Assembly: GCF_900110105.1 (NCBI RefSeq)
Contig: NZ_FOCL01000006.1
Span: 1-64,000, forward strand
DNA length: 64,000 bases
Source of the DNA: Mucilaginibacter gossypiicola
GTDB lineage: Bacteria; Bacteroidota; Bacteroidia; Sphingobacteriales; Sphingobacteriaceae
Reading direction: 5' to 3'
This document shows, piece by piece, positions 26,811 through 35,159 of this stretch (its first letter is position 1; each line of letters starts with the position of its first letter). Made by a program: the position numbers and the translations under genes. The notes under the pieces were generated by a model, which searched no databases, was not told the DNA's origin, and saw only the letters and a list, made by a program, of their open reading frames with translations.

Positions 26811-26860
26811 TGCAAAAAGCCTAAAGCTAATAAGTTGATTATTAATTAGCTTCAGGCTTT
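26811..26860 (-). terminator. Rho-independent terminator of the GH42 gene
   Basis: A 16-bp stem (AAAGCCTAAAGCTAAT / ATTAGCTTCAGGCTTT, one mismatch) lies 26 bp after the GH42 stop. On the minus strand it is followed by TTTTT. Confidence 0.8.
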
Positions 26861-26885
26861 ATATAACTTGTTTTCCTTGCGGTTA

Positions 26886-28970
26886 TTAGTTTACTTCTAT
26901 GATCTTAATACCCCATGGTTCCAGCTTTAAACTGGCATTTTTACTAACGTTATCACCCGATAACAATTCTTTACCATTGCCGTAAGGGTAGGTGAGGCTG
27001 GTTTCGTTAGCCGAATAATTGAAGTAATAATGTACCGTTTTGCCTCCCTGGTTTACCCCTTGTTTGGTAATAACCGGCCAGGCTACCTGCTGATCGGCTC
27101 CCCATAAGCCAATGGATTTTACCTCATCGGCGAGTAGTTTATCGGTAACGGCGCTGGTGGTGAGCGTGCCTATATAGGTAGCTACACCTTTACCATATTT
27201 GTTTTGGGTGATAGCAGCGTATTTGCCCCAAACCGGATGATCGTAATGGGCCAATACTTTGGCTGTGGTTGGAGTAATGAGCTCCATCCAGGTGTTTAGC
27301 CTTTTATCTTCGGGTTTCAGGTTCCAGTCGTCGGCTTTTAATGAGGTATTGCCTGGTTCGGTGAACTGGCTGTAGTAAATACCACAAGCTTCGTCAATAA
27401 TGCCCGGCTGATGCGTGGTGCGCACCTTTACGTTTTCATCGGCAAAACCGCTTTTGAATGTATAAATGATATGCCCGCCGTTTTTAACATAGGCATTAAG
27501 GCGTTTCAGCAAACTATCTGGTGCTGCATACAGCAAAGGGACTACCAGCAGTTTATAATTTTCAATGTTTTTACTTGTCGGATCCACAAAATCGCAGCCC
27601 ACGTTCATGTGGTACAGGCCATCGTAAAACTGGCGCAATACATCGTTATAGCCGGTTCGTGTTCCCCAGCCAAAGCCAAAAGCTTTAAAACCGGTAAGGG
27701 CTTCGTTGCTGAACAGGATGGCTACATCGTTTTTCTTTTTCAGGTTGATGAGCTTGCTGCTTAACCTGTCGAAATCTTTGCCGATGGTTTTGGCTTCGTC
27801 ATAAACCGGGTTTGGTTCAAAATCATGGCTTAGCAAACCTTTCCAGTAAGTTTCGGCCGAATTATGGATAGAATGCCATGGCCAGTAGCTCACCATATTG
27901 GCGCCTGATGCCAGGTGACTAAAAGCCTGCAACCTTAGCTGACCGGGATAAGGTACCCATTGCGGAAAGCCCTGCGCCTCTGTTTCGATAGTAAGATAAT
28001 TCTTACCGCCTTTCATAGAGCGGGCCACATCGCCGCCGAAAGAAATTTCGACACCGGTAAGCTTATCCTGGCTGGGGTGATAAATATCTATGCCGGCAAT
28101 ATCCAACGCTTTAGCTGCCGCAAAGTGGTCAACATCCGGCTGGATGCCGAACGAATAGCCGTGCCATTCCAAATCGAAGTTTTGGGTGATGAACTGGTCG
28201 GGCCGTTTGTATTCGCGCACTATGGCGGCCTGCCATGCTAAGTAATCGGTAACCAGCTGGCGTTGAAATTTCGCAAACTCCGACGAAAGACTACCATTAA
28301 TCGTATTAACCATCGACGGAAAATCGTCCCAGTTATTGATGCGGTTGCTCCAGTAATCGAGCCCAAAAATGTGGTTAATATTATCCAGTGTTTTATACTT
28401 TGCCTTCATGTAGTTAACAAATAAGGCCTGCACGTTTGGTCCTGCCGTACCGTATGATTTGGTTTCGTTGTCAACCTGATATCCTATCACTGCGTTGTTG
28501 TCCTTCACATGCTCCATTATCTTGCGGATAACACGTTCTGCATAAAAACGATAATCTTTGTTAGTGATGTCCATATTTTGCCTTGGCCCATACTGGTTTT
28601 GACCCGATGGGGTAATAGCTAAAATTTCTGGGTGCTTTTTTACCATCCATGTAGGTACGGCATAAGTTGGTGTACCGATGATAACATGGATCCCCGCTTT
28701 CTGCATGGCGTTAAGCACCCTGTCAATATGGGTGAAATCGAAAACACCATCCTGCGGTTCTTCGGTGCTCCAGGTTGATTCGGCAATGCGTACCACGTTA
28801 ATGCCGCAGGCTTTCATCATTTGCACATCCTTGTCCAGCCTTTCGTAAGGCATGTACTCGTCATAATAAGCCACGCCATAAAGCAACTTATCCATTTTAG
28901 GATATTGAGCAAAGGCAGATGCAGCAAAAAGCAGTTGCGTGACGAAGAGCAGCAGGTATTTCTTATCCAT
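26886..28970 (-). CDS. GH42 family beta-galactosidase
   Basis: The 694-residue secreted protein has a signal peptide (ends SAFAQ near residue 22). The TIM barrel has acid/base E169 in QVDNET and a nucleophile that is E329 or E331 in TIETEAQG. A trimerisation domain (about 410-610) and a small beta domain follow. It hydrolyses beta-galactosides. The ATG at 28970 starts a clear signal peptide; an in-frame ATG at 29039 would add 23 less plausible residues. It diverges from the GH43 gene across 185 bp. The two are probably used for the same plant or algal polysaccharide. Confidence 0.9.
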   Translation of the reverse strand: MDKKYLLLFVTQLLFAASAFAQYPKMDKLLYGVAYYDEYMPYERLDKDVQMMKACGINVVRIAESTWSTEEPQDGVFDFTHIDRVLNAMQKAGIHVIIGTPTYAVPTWMVKKHPEILAITPSGQNQYGPRQNMDITNKDYRFYAERVIRKIMEHVKDNNAVIGYQVDNETKSYGTAGPNVQALFVNYMKAKYKTLDNINHIFGLDYWSNRINNWDDFPSMVNTINGSLSSEFAKFQRQLVTDYLAWQAAIVREYKRPDQFITQNFDLEWHGYSFGIQPDVDHFAAAKALDIAGIDIYHPSQDKLTGVEISFGGDVARSMKGGKNYLTIETEAQGFPQWVPYPGQLRLQAFSHLASGANMVSYWPWHSIHNSAETYWKGLLSHDFEPNPVYDEAKTIGKDFDRLSSKLINLKKKNDVAILFSNEALTGFKAFGFGWGTRTGYNDVLRQFYDGLYHMNVGCDFVDPTSKNIENYKLLVVPLLYAAPDSLLKRLNAYVKNGGHIIYTFKSGFADENVKVRTTHQPGIIDEACGIYYSQFTEPGNTSLKADDWNLKPEDKRLNTWMELITPTTAKVLAHYDHPVWGKYAAITQNKYGKGVATYIGTLTTSAVTDKLLADEVKSIGLWGADQQVAWPVITKQGVNQGGKTVHYYFNYSANETSLTYPYGNGKELLSGDNVSKNASLKLEPWGIKIIEVN

Positions 28971-29155
28971 AACAGCGATATTTAGGGTAATTGGCTTGTG
29001 CTGATGAAAGTACGAATTAATTGTATTTTTAACACACATTAAAAAATATTTTATAATGTGAAACAGATGTAGTAGTACACAAAACTTTTATTGCTGTTTA
29101 AAAACTGATATTAGCCCCCTGTTGTAATACCATTATAACCTGTTAGTATTTCCTT

Positions 29156-30910
29156 ATGAAAACAGTTATCCGTTACCTGCTTGTCCTGATGTTTTGCTGC
29201 GCGATGAGCGCCCATGCGCAACAAAGGCGCCTTACTTATTGTAACCCGCTTAACCTCGATTATGGTTACACCCCCTTCGAAACATTTGCAGGCTGGGGTA
29301 AACACCGCGCTACTGCCGACCCAACCATGACTTTGTTTAAGGGTAAATACTACCTGTTCTCAACCAATCAATTCGGTTACTGGTGGAGCGATGATATGCT
29401 GAACTGGAACTTTGTTTACCGCAAATTTGTCCGCCCGTATAACGAGGTGAAAGGCGATGAACTTTGTGCTCCCGCTACATTGGTTTTGGGCGATACCCTG
29501 CTGGTGATCGGATCTACCTATAATAAAGATTTTACCCTGTGGATGAGCACCAACCCCACGCGCGACGACTGGAAAGCCGCCAAAGACTATTTTAAAGTAG
29601 GCGCCTGGGATCCCGGTATGTTTGCCGATGACGACGGCAGGGTTTATATTTATCACGGCTCCAGCAATACGCTGCCGCTGTACGGACAGGAGATTGACAG
29701 GCATACTTTTGAACCTATCGGCCCTAAAAAAGAAATGGTTAAGCTTAACCCGGAGGAGCATGGCTGGGAACGTTTTGGCGAACATAATGATAACGTTTTC
29801 CTGCTGCCCTTTATTGAAGGTTCGTGGATGAACAAGTATAAAGGCAAATACTACCTGCAATTTGGCGCTCCCGGTACCGAGCAAAGCGGCTATGGCGATG
29901 GCGTTTTTGTAGGGGATCATCCGCTTGGGCCTTTTACTTATCAAAAGCATAACCCATTCTCGTACAAACCCGGTGGTTTTGCCAAAGGTGCAGGTCATGG
30001 TGCTACATGGGCCGATAAATATGGCAATTACTGGCATATCAGCACGATGGGGATCTCGGTAAAAAATAATTTCGAGCGCCGCATCGGTTTCTGGCCAGCG
30101 GGGTTTGACCAGGACGGCGTACTGTACAGCAATACTTCCTACGGTGATTATCCACATTATTTATCCAACGGCCCGGAAGACCACCTGAAAAGCAATTTTA
30201 CCGGTTGGATGATCCTAAACTACAATAAACCCGTAGAGGTTTCATCAACCCTTGGCGCTTATGCGGCTAACAATGCTGTTGATGAGGATATCAAAACCTA
30301 CTGGAGCGCAAAAACAGCCAACAAAGGCGAGTGGCTCAAAACCGACCTGGGTGAGATCAGCACCATAAATGCCGTCCAAATAAACTATGCCGATCAGGAT
30401 GCCGGTTTTATGGGTAAATCGTTAGGCGTGTACCACCAGTACATCATCTACTCATCGCTCAACGGCAAAACATGGCAGCCGGTTATCGACAAAAGTAAAA
30501 ACCATAAAGATGTACCGCACGATTACATCGAACTAAAAACCCCAGCCAAAGCCCGCTATATAAAAATGGTGAACCTGCATATGCCTACGGGCAAATTCGC
30601 ACTATCCGGCTTAAGGGTATTTGGCAAAGGAGCCGGTGCAAAACCCGATACCGTGCAAAACCTCATTGTGCTGCGTGGCGATAGCGAACGCCGTAACGCC
30701 TGGCTTAAGTGGAAACCAAACGACAATGCCACCGGCTACACCGTTTATTTCGGAATAGCACCAGATAAGTTGTACAACAGTATGATGATTTACGGTAAAA
30801 ATGAATACTATTTTAATGGGATGGATAAAAGCCTGCCATACTATTTTCAGATAGAGGCGTTTAATGAAAACGGTATTTCGGCGAGAACGAAAGTTGTGAA
30901 GGTGGAGTAG
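29156..30910 (+). CDS. GH43 family glycosidase with F5/8 C and Fn3-like C-terminal domains
   Basis: The 584-residue secreted protein has a signal peptide (cut after AHAQ) and a five-bladed propeller with base D55 (RATADPTM), modulator D152 (GAWDPGMF) and acid E221 (FIEGSW). Residues about 345-485 look like a discoidin (F5/8 C) sugar-binding module, and 490-584 like fibronectin type III. Family members act on arabinan, xylan or galactan side chains. It faces the GH42 beta-galactosidase, which suggests action on galactose- or arabinose-containing polysaccharide. No SusC/SusD pair is nearby. Confidence 0.9.
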   Translation: MKTVIRYLLVLMFCCAMSAHAQQRRLTYCNPLNLDYGYTPFETFAGWGKHRATADPTMTLFKGKYYLFSTNQFGYWWSDDMLNWNFVYRKFVRPYNEVKGDELCAPATLVLGDTLLVIGSTYNKDFTLWMSTNPTRDDWKAAKDYFKVGAWDPGMFADDDGRVYIYHGSSNTLPLYGQEIDRHTFEPIGPKKEMVKLNPEEHGWERFGEHNDNVFLLPFIEGSWMNKYKGKYYLQFGAPGTEQSGYGDGVFVGDHPLGPFTYQKHNPFSYKPGGFAKGAGHGATWADKYGNYWHISTMGISVKNNFERRIGFWPAGFDQDGVLYSNTSYGDYPHYLSNGPEDHLKSNFTGWMILNYNKPVEVSSTLGAYAANNAVDEDIKTYWSAKTANKGEWLKTDLGEISTINAVQINYADQDAGFMGKSLGVYHQYIIYSSLNGKTWQPVIDKSKNHKDVPHDYIELKTPAKARYIKMVNLHMPTGKFALSGLRVFGKGAGAKPDTVQNLIVLRGDSERRNAWLKWKPNDNATGYTVYFGIAPDKLYNSMMIYGKNEYYFNGMDKSLPYYFQIEAFNENGISARTKVVKVE

Positions 30911-31048
30911 TGTTGACTCACCCCGACATCGCTGCGCTTGTCACCCCTCTCTACGCAAGCGTAAAGAGGGGTTTTAATTTATGTTTTTTCTTACCCTCTT
31001 TATCCGCAGGATAAAGAGGGTGGTCCAGCGTAGCGCAGGCCGGGTGAG
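30911..31048. repeat. Nested hairpin repeat ending the GH43 transcript
   Basis: TGACTCACCCCGACATCGCTGCGC and GCGTAGCGCAGGCCGGGTGAGTAA are outer arms. Inside lie two hairpins (CCCCTCTCTACGC / GCGTAAAGAGGGG and ACCCTCTTTATCC / GGATAAAGAGGGT). The first is followed by TTTTAATTT and may terminate the upstream gene. Confidence 0.7.
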
Positions 31049-31127
31049 TAAACTATGCGCCATATAAAATTATTGCTAAATTTAGCGTTATTCGAATAAC
31101 CTTCAACATAAGACATTAACTCCCCCG

Positions 31128-31631
31128 ATGCTAAAAAACATCCTCCCCCTCCTCATAATCCTAATGCTCAGCATCGCTGCCAAAGCCCAGCAGGCCGACA
31201 GCACCCTGAAAAAATCGCCGGTAAAAACACTAAGCGATAAACAGTTTACCCAATTGATCAGCGGTGAATATTTGTTTGACGATATTGAGCAGGTAGCCCG
31301 GCTTAACCATTACCCCATGCCCGATGCTGCACTGAAGTTTAAAAAAGAACTTAGTTTGAGCCCTGTACAGGTTACCAAAATAACTGCTATTGCTGCCGAA
31401 CTGCACCGCAAACGGGTAGAGATGGGCAATTTTATAGTCACCAATGAAACTACGCTTGATAAATTGATGAAAAAAGGGACGGATAATGGTAGTATCATCT
31501 TTTACTCCAACCGCTCGGGGTTATATTACGGCGAGCTTCGCAACGCCATTTTACAGGCCTGTTTAGGTACGGGGAATGCCCTTGCGCCACAGCAAATCAC
31601 CAAGTTGGAAACACTCGCTGCTCATAATTGA
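31128..31631 (+). CDS. Exported small protein, CpxP/Spy-like helical repeat (weak)
   Basis: The 167-residue protein has a signal peptide (ends AKAQQA) and a helical body. The motif LSPVQVTKITAIAAELHRKR (residues 82-101) resembles the LTxxQ helices of Spy/CpxP-type periplasmic chaperones, and ALAPQQITKLETL near the C-terminus looks like a second one. The match is weak, so the function is a suggestion. It sits 47 bp before accA in the same orientation. Confidence 0.6.
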   Translation: MLKNILPLLIILMLSIAAKAQQADSTLKKSPVKTLSDKQFTQLISGEYLFDDIEQVARLNHYPMPDAALKFKKELSLSPVQVTKITAIAAELHRKRVEMGNFIVTNETTLDKLMKKGTDNGSIIFYSNRSGLYYGELRNAILQACLGTGNALAPQQITKLETLAAHN

Positions 31632-31678
31632 AAATATACCATTTGATTTGCTTAATTTAGCGCCTCCAAATAAAGTGT

Positions 31679-32632
31679 ATGAAGATTACGTTTGATTTTG
31701 AAAAACCACTGGCTGAGCTACAGCAGCAGATAGAGAAGGTAAAACAGGTTGAGGAAAAAAACAAACTCGACATGTCGGCAACCGTTGCCGAGCTGGAAGG
31801 AAAGCTGGAAGATGCCAAAAAAGATATATACAACAACCTAACAGGCTGGCAAAAAGTACAAATTTCACGTCACCCCGAAAGACCGTATACCTTGCAGTAT
31901 ATCGAACTGATGTGCGATGATTTTATTGAACTGCATGGCGACCGTACCGTAGGCGATGATAAAGCCATCATTGGCGGTTTCGGCACATTGAATGGCCAAA
32001 CCGTTATGTTTATCGGTCACCAGAAAGGCCGTAACACTAAAGAACGTCAGTACCGCAACTTCGGTATGGCCAATCCTGAAGGCTATCGCAAAGCTTTAAG
32101 GCTAATGAAAATGGCTGAGAAATTTAATAAGCCAATTGTTACCCTTATAGATACTCCGGGAGCATATCCAGGCTTAGAGGCCGAAGAACGCGGCCAGGGT
32201 GAAGCAATTGCCCGCAATTTGCTCGAAATGTCGGTGCTTAAAGTGCCCGTGATTTGCGTTATCATTGGCGAAGGAGCATCGGGTGGTGCGTTGGGTATTG
32301 GTATTGGCGATAGGGTATTGATGCTGGATAACTCATGGTATTCGGTGATCTCGCCCGAAAACTGCTCAACCATCCTTTGGAAAACCTGGGAAAACAAGGA
32401 GCGTGCAGCCGAAGTACTTAAACTTACCTCGACAGAGATGTTGAAGAACAAGCTGATTGACGGTGTGATTAAAGAACCACTTGGCGGTGCACACCAGGAT
32501 CCTGTTGCTATGGCCGGTATCCTGAAAAAACAATTACTAAAAGACCTTAAAACCCTCAAAGAGCGTAATATCGATGAGCTTGTAGCCGAGCGAATTGACA
32601 AGTTTTGCTCAATGGGTGTGGTTAATGAATAA
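31679..32632 (+). CDS. accA: Acetyl-CoA carboxylase carboxyltransferase, alpha subunit
   Basis: The 317-residue protein is the right length for bacterial AccA. It has an N-terminal helical part (1-60), RHPERPYTLQYIE, the ELHGDR block (about 80-86), an acyl-CoA site with GGFGTLNG and IGEGASGGALGIG (about 197-210), and TPGAYPG near 160. It forms the alpha2-beta2 carboxyltransferase with AccD and makes malonyl-CoA. AccD is not in the window. A hairpin terminator follows. Confidence 0.97.
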   Translation: MKITFDFEKPLAELQQQIEKVKQVEEKNKLDMSATVAELEGKLEDAKKDIYNNLTGWQKVQISRHPERPYTLQYIELMCDDFIELHGDRTVGDDKAIIGGFGTLNGQTVMFIGHQKGRNTKERQYRNFGMANPEGYRKALRLMKMAEKFNKPIVTLIDTPGAYPGLEAEERGQGEAIARNLLEMSVLKVPVICVIIGEGASGGALGIGIGDRVLMLDNSWYSVISPENCSTILWKTWENKERAAEVLKLTSTEMLKNKLIDGVIKEPLGGAHQDPVAMAGILKKQLLKDLKTLKERNIDELVAERIDKFCSMGVVNE

Positions 32633-32650
32633 AAGGTATCCCATTTTGAT

Positions 32651-32682
32651 AGCAAGAGCTGCCCTAAAAGGCGGCTCTTGCT
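32651..32682 (+). terminator. Hairpin terminator after accA
   Basis: A 13-bp stem (AGCAAGAGCTGCC / GGCGGCTCTTGCT, one G-U) with a 6-nt loop is followed by a weak GTTTGTATT tail, 18 bp after the accA stop. Confidence 0.7.
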
Positions 32683-32698
32683 GTTTGTATTAAAACCA

Positions 32699-32863
32699 TG
32701 TCATTGCGAGTATCCACCAGGGAAACCCCGGAAAAAATCGTAATGACGTGCAAGATATTTTTAGAGATGGTGCGCTGGGCCGCGTTAGGGATGGGAGCGG
32801 ATACCGGCCTGTGGCTAAGGCCTGTGCAGTATGAGCATACAGCCCGGGCCGTAGGCAACGCCC
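32699..32863. repeat. Degenerate GTCATTGCGAG half and GCGTTAGGGATTGCAG family, copy 4
   Basis: GTCATTGCGAGTATCC at 32700 is a decayed first-family arm. From 32772 the second family begins (GGGCCGCGTTAGGGATGGGA) and ends at GGGCCGTAGGCAACGCCC (32863). No gene is visible from 32633 to 33167. Confidence 0.65.
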
Positions 32864-32915
32864 ATATTATAAATCTACCTAAAAAACACAATTAATAATC
32901 AATAACTTACGGCCA

Positions 32916-33000
32916 CGTCATTATAAGGCACGAAGCAATCGCACGGAGGTTTGGCCGCCCTGCATAGCATGCGATTGCCACGCTGCGCTTGCAATGACAT
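32916..33000. repeat. GTCATTGCGAGG palindrome family copy
   Basis: CGTCATTATAAGGCACGAAG on the left and GATTGCCACGCTGCGCTTGC on the right are variant arms of the family. The copy ends AATGACAT. Confidence 0.7.
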
Positions 33001-33167
33001 GGTTTTTATTTGTTTTTTCAGGCCATTTCCTCTTCTCTGCACTTGTGTGTTCAAACGAGTGCAAGAAAGAATGACATGCGTTTTATCACACCTCATAATA
33101 GTCGCAAATGCCCCTTACATAAAAGTTAATTTGAGGGTAAATTTGATCATCAATAAAACCATTCATT

Positions 33168-33371
33168 ATGAAGACTGAAGAACCAGCCAGCCCTTTTGGC
33201 AAATTGGGTAACCCTGCCCGGCGCGCATTGGCCAATGCGGGTATCACATCATTACTTGAATTGTCAAAACTTACCGAGAGGGAGTTTTTGCATTTGCATG
33301 GCGTTGGCAAAAGCTCGGTGCCGATAGTGAAGGAGAAGATGAAAGAAGAAGGTTTAGGCTTCAAAGAATAA
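33168..33371 (+). CDS. Small helix-hairpin-helix (RpoA-CTD-like) protein
   Basis: The 67-residue protein is a single HhH-type DNA-binding domain. NPARRALANAGITSLLELSK and FLHLHGVGKSSVPIVKEKM match the fold of the RNA polymerase alpha C-terminal domain. Free-standing versions are common in Bacteroidota and their role is unknown. A TAAATTTG element (33138-33145) 23 bp before the ATG suggests its own promoter. A palindrome follows the stop. Confidence 0.85.
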   Translation: MKTEEPASPFGKLGNPARRALANAGITSLLELSKLTEREFLHLHGVGKSSVPIVKEKMKEEGLGFKE

Positions 33372-33380
33372 AATAAGTGA

Positions 33381-33406
33381 ACCCCTGTGCCTTCCCGCAC
33401 AGGGGT
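33381..33406. terminator. Hairpin between convergent genes
   Basis: A perfect 10-bp stem ACCCCTGTGC / GCACAGGGGT with a 6-nt loop lies between the HhH protein and the bestrophin gene. It may end both transcripts. T-tracts are weak. Confidence 0.6.
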
Positions 33407-33413
33407 GTAAAGC

Positions 33414-34346
33414 TTACAGTATATAATATACGTCGGCTTTAGCGGCGGCAGGTTGTACTGCTGCCTTTTCACTCTCATGTTTATCGTTAAGCATCTGCTT
33501 TAAATCGCGTTCAATGGTTTGCGATATGGCAGTTGTTGGGGTGTCTGTTGGTTTGTTTTCAAACGGGTCCTGCAGGTGGATAGCCATTTTTTCTACCAGT
33601 AAAAATGCAGCTGCTATGGCTATGATCAAAGGCACTTCAAACATGCCGAAGAACTCGATCAAACCAAATGGCAACAGTATAATGAACAGGTACAAACAAA
33701 AATGAATGTACAAGCTGTAAGTAACCGGGAATACGGTGTTCTTGATCCGCTCGCATTTACCCATGGCATCGCACAACCGGGTAAGCGTACCATCTATTTG
33801 TACCTGCTGGTAATCATTAAGCCATCCGTTTTTATAAGCCAGTTTCAGATCGAGCCCGTGCAGCTTTAACAAGCTGTTAGGCATGTTGTTAAAACGATGG
33901 GTAAACTTCACTTCTTCGTCAACTAATAAATGAGCGTTCTTTGCATATGGGTCCTGTTTACGTAACGATTGGCTTAAGCCGTAGCACCAGGCAATCTGGC
34001 GGTGAACAAACCGTTTTTTGAAACCTTCTATTTCTTCGCAAGCCGCGTTATCGCCATCCAAAAAAGTGATCAGTTCGCGGGTTAACGATCTTGAATCGTT
34101 AACTATTGCTCCCCAAATGCTTCGTGCTTCCCACCAGCGATCATAAGCCTGGTTTGACCGGAATGCCAGCAACAACGATATGATGGTTGCCAATATGGCC
34201 GGTACAGCAATTGGAATTGAGATCCTGTATTCGGGAAAAAAACGGTGGAACAAGGCTATTGATACGGCATACCCGGCAACCAGTAAAAGCTCGTTCTTAA
34301 TTTTTCCCACCACGTATTTTACCGGGATATTTTCTTTTAATAACAT
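33414..34346 (-). CDS. Bestrophin-family anion channel
   Basis: The 310-residue membrane protein matches bacterial bestrophins (PF01062). It has an early LLLAFRSNQAYDRWWEAR block (about 59-76) and about four membrane helices. A basic or acidic C-terminal tail extends past the channel domain. Bacterial members can conduct anions or, in some cases, cations. The downstream gene on this strand (34376) is close upstream, so the two may be linked. Confidence 0.9.
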   Translation of the reverse strand: MLLKENIPVKYVVGKIKNELLLVAGYAVSIALFHRFFPEYRISIPIAVPAILATIISLLLAFRSNQAYDRWWEARSIWGAIVNDSRSLTRELITFLDGDNAACEEIEGFKKRFVHRQIAWCYGLSQSLRKQDPYAKNAHLLVDEEVKFTHRFNNMPNSLLKLHGLDLKLAYKNGWLNDYQQVQIDGTLTRLCDAMGKCERIKNTVFPVTYSLYIHFCLYLFIILLPFGLIEFFGMFEVPLIIAIAAAFLLVEKMAIHLQDPFENKPTDTPTTAISQTIERDLKQMLNDKHESEKAAVQPAAAKADVYYIL

Positions 34347-34375
34347 AGATAGTCTTTTAAATAAATTGATAAATA

Positions 34376-34867
34376 TTAAACTTCCAGCAACTCGTGTTCG
34401 ACTTCGGCTTTAACCACTGTTAATGATTGTTTAACCTCGGCTTTAAGGGTTACTATTTTATACCCGCTTCGTTGCATCAGTATGCTTGGGTCAAAACTGT
34501 TAGGTGTTAACCGGGCATAGTTATGGTTTTCGGGCATGGCAATCAGGTCTGTCTCTCTCTCTTCAAGATAGTTTTTAAATACCGCTACTGTGTTGCCGTA
34601 AAAAAAGTCGGGTGTAATGTTTTCAATCTGATCCTCATAATCATTTTTCAGCATGGTACAACCGGCATAAAATTCATCGCTGATGAGCTGGTATTCCCTG
34701 CTTCTGCGTGATAATAATAACAGGTCGGATATGGAGTCGGATAGTTGCAGAAAATGAACGAGCGAGATATTTAGTTTTTGCTTTGGATACCGCTCTGCTA
34801 AAACAGGTATAATGTTTAATGATGATAAGGCGAAATCAGACGGGATAATGATGTTTAATGTTTTCAT
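34376..34867 (-). CDS. Hypothetical protein, possibly UspA-like
   Basis: The 163-residue soluble protein begins MKTLNIIIPSDFALSSLNII, with a strand-loop-helix pattern that recalls universal stress proteins, but the ATP motif GxGxxG is absent. I do not assign a family. The ATG at 34867 is chosen, with a longer frame from 34909. It is 29 bp upstream of the bestrophin start and may be co-transcribed with it. Confidence 0.6.
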   Translation of the reverse strand: MKTLNIIIPSDFALSSLNIIPVLAERYPKQKLNISLVHFLQLSDSISDLLLLSRRSREYQLISDEFYAGCTMLKNDYEDQIENITPDFFYGNTVAVFKNYLEERETDLIAMPENHNYARLTPNSFDPSILMQRSGYKIVTLKAEVKQSLTVVKAEVEHELLEV

Positions 34868-35009
34868 GATGATACCTTTTTTTGTGAATACTACTGTTTG
34901 TTGATACAATAGTAGGTACCAGGCATTAAAGCGGTTTAAGAAAGAAATTAGAATGTGATTAGAATTGGTGTTTTTCTTGTCGGGGTGAAAGAAAGGGACA
35001 TCACCACCA

Positions 35010-35103
35010 CGTCATTGCGAGGTATGAAGCAATCCCCGATTAGCAGAGCAGCTATGCAGATCCCCCTGTAAAGTTCGCGATTGCTTTGTGCCCCGCAATG
35101 ACG
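35010..35103. repeat. GTCATTGCGAGG palindrome family, good copy
   Basis: It reads CGTCATTGCGAGGTATGAAG, then CAATCCCCGATTAGCAGAGC, and a right arm GCGATTGCTTTGTGCCCCGC ending AATGACG. The arms are about 35 bp. Confidence 0.85.
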
Positions 35104-35159
35104 GGTTGTAGAAGGCTTCTAAGTGCATACTTCTGCAGGCGGCAAAAGTATAAAAATAT

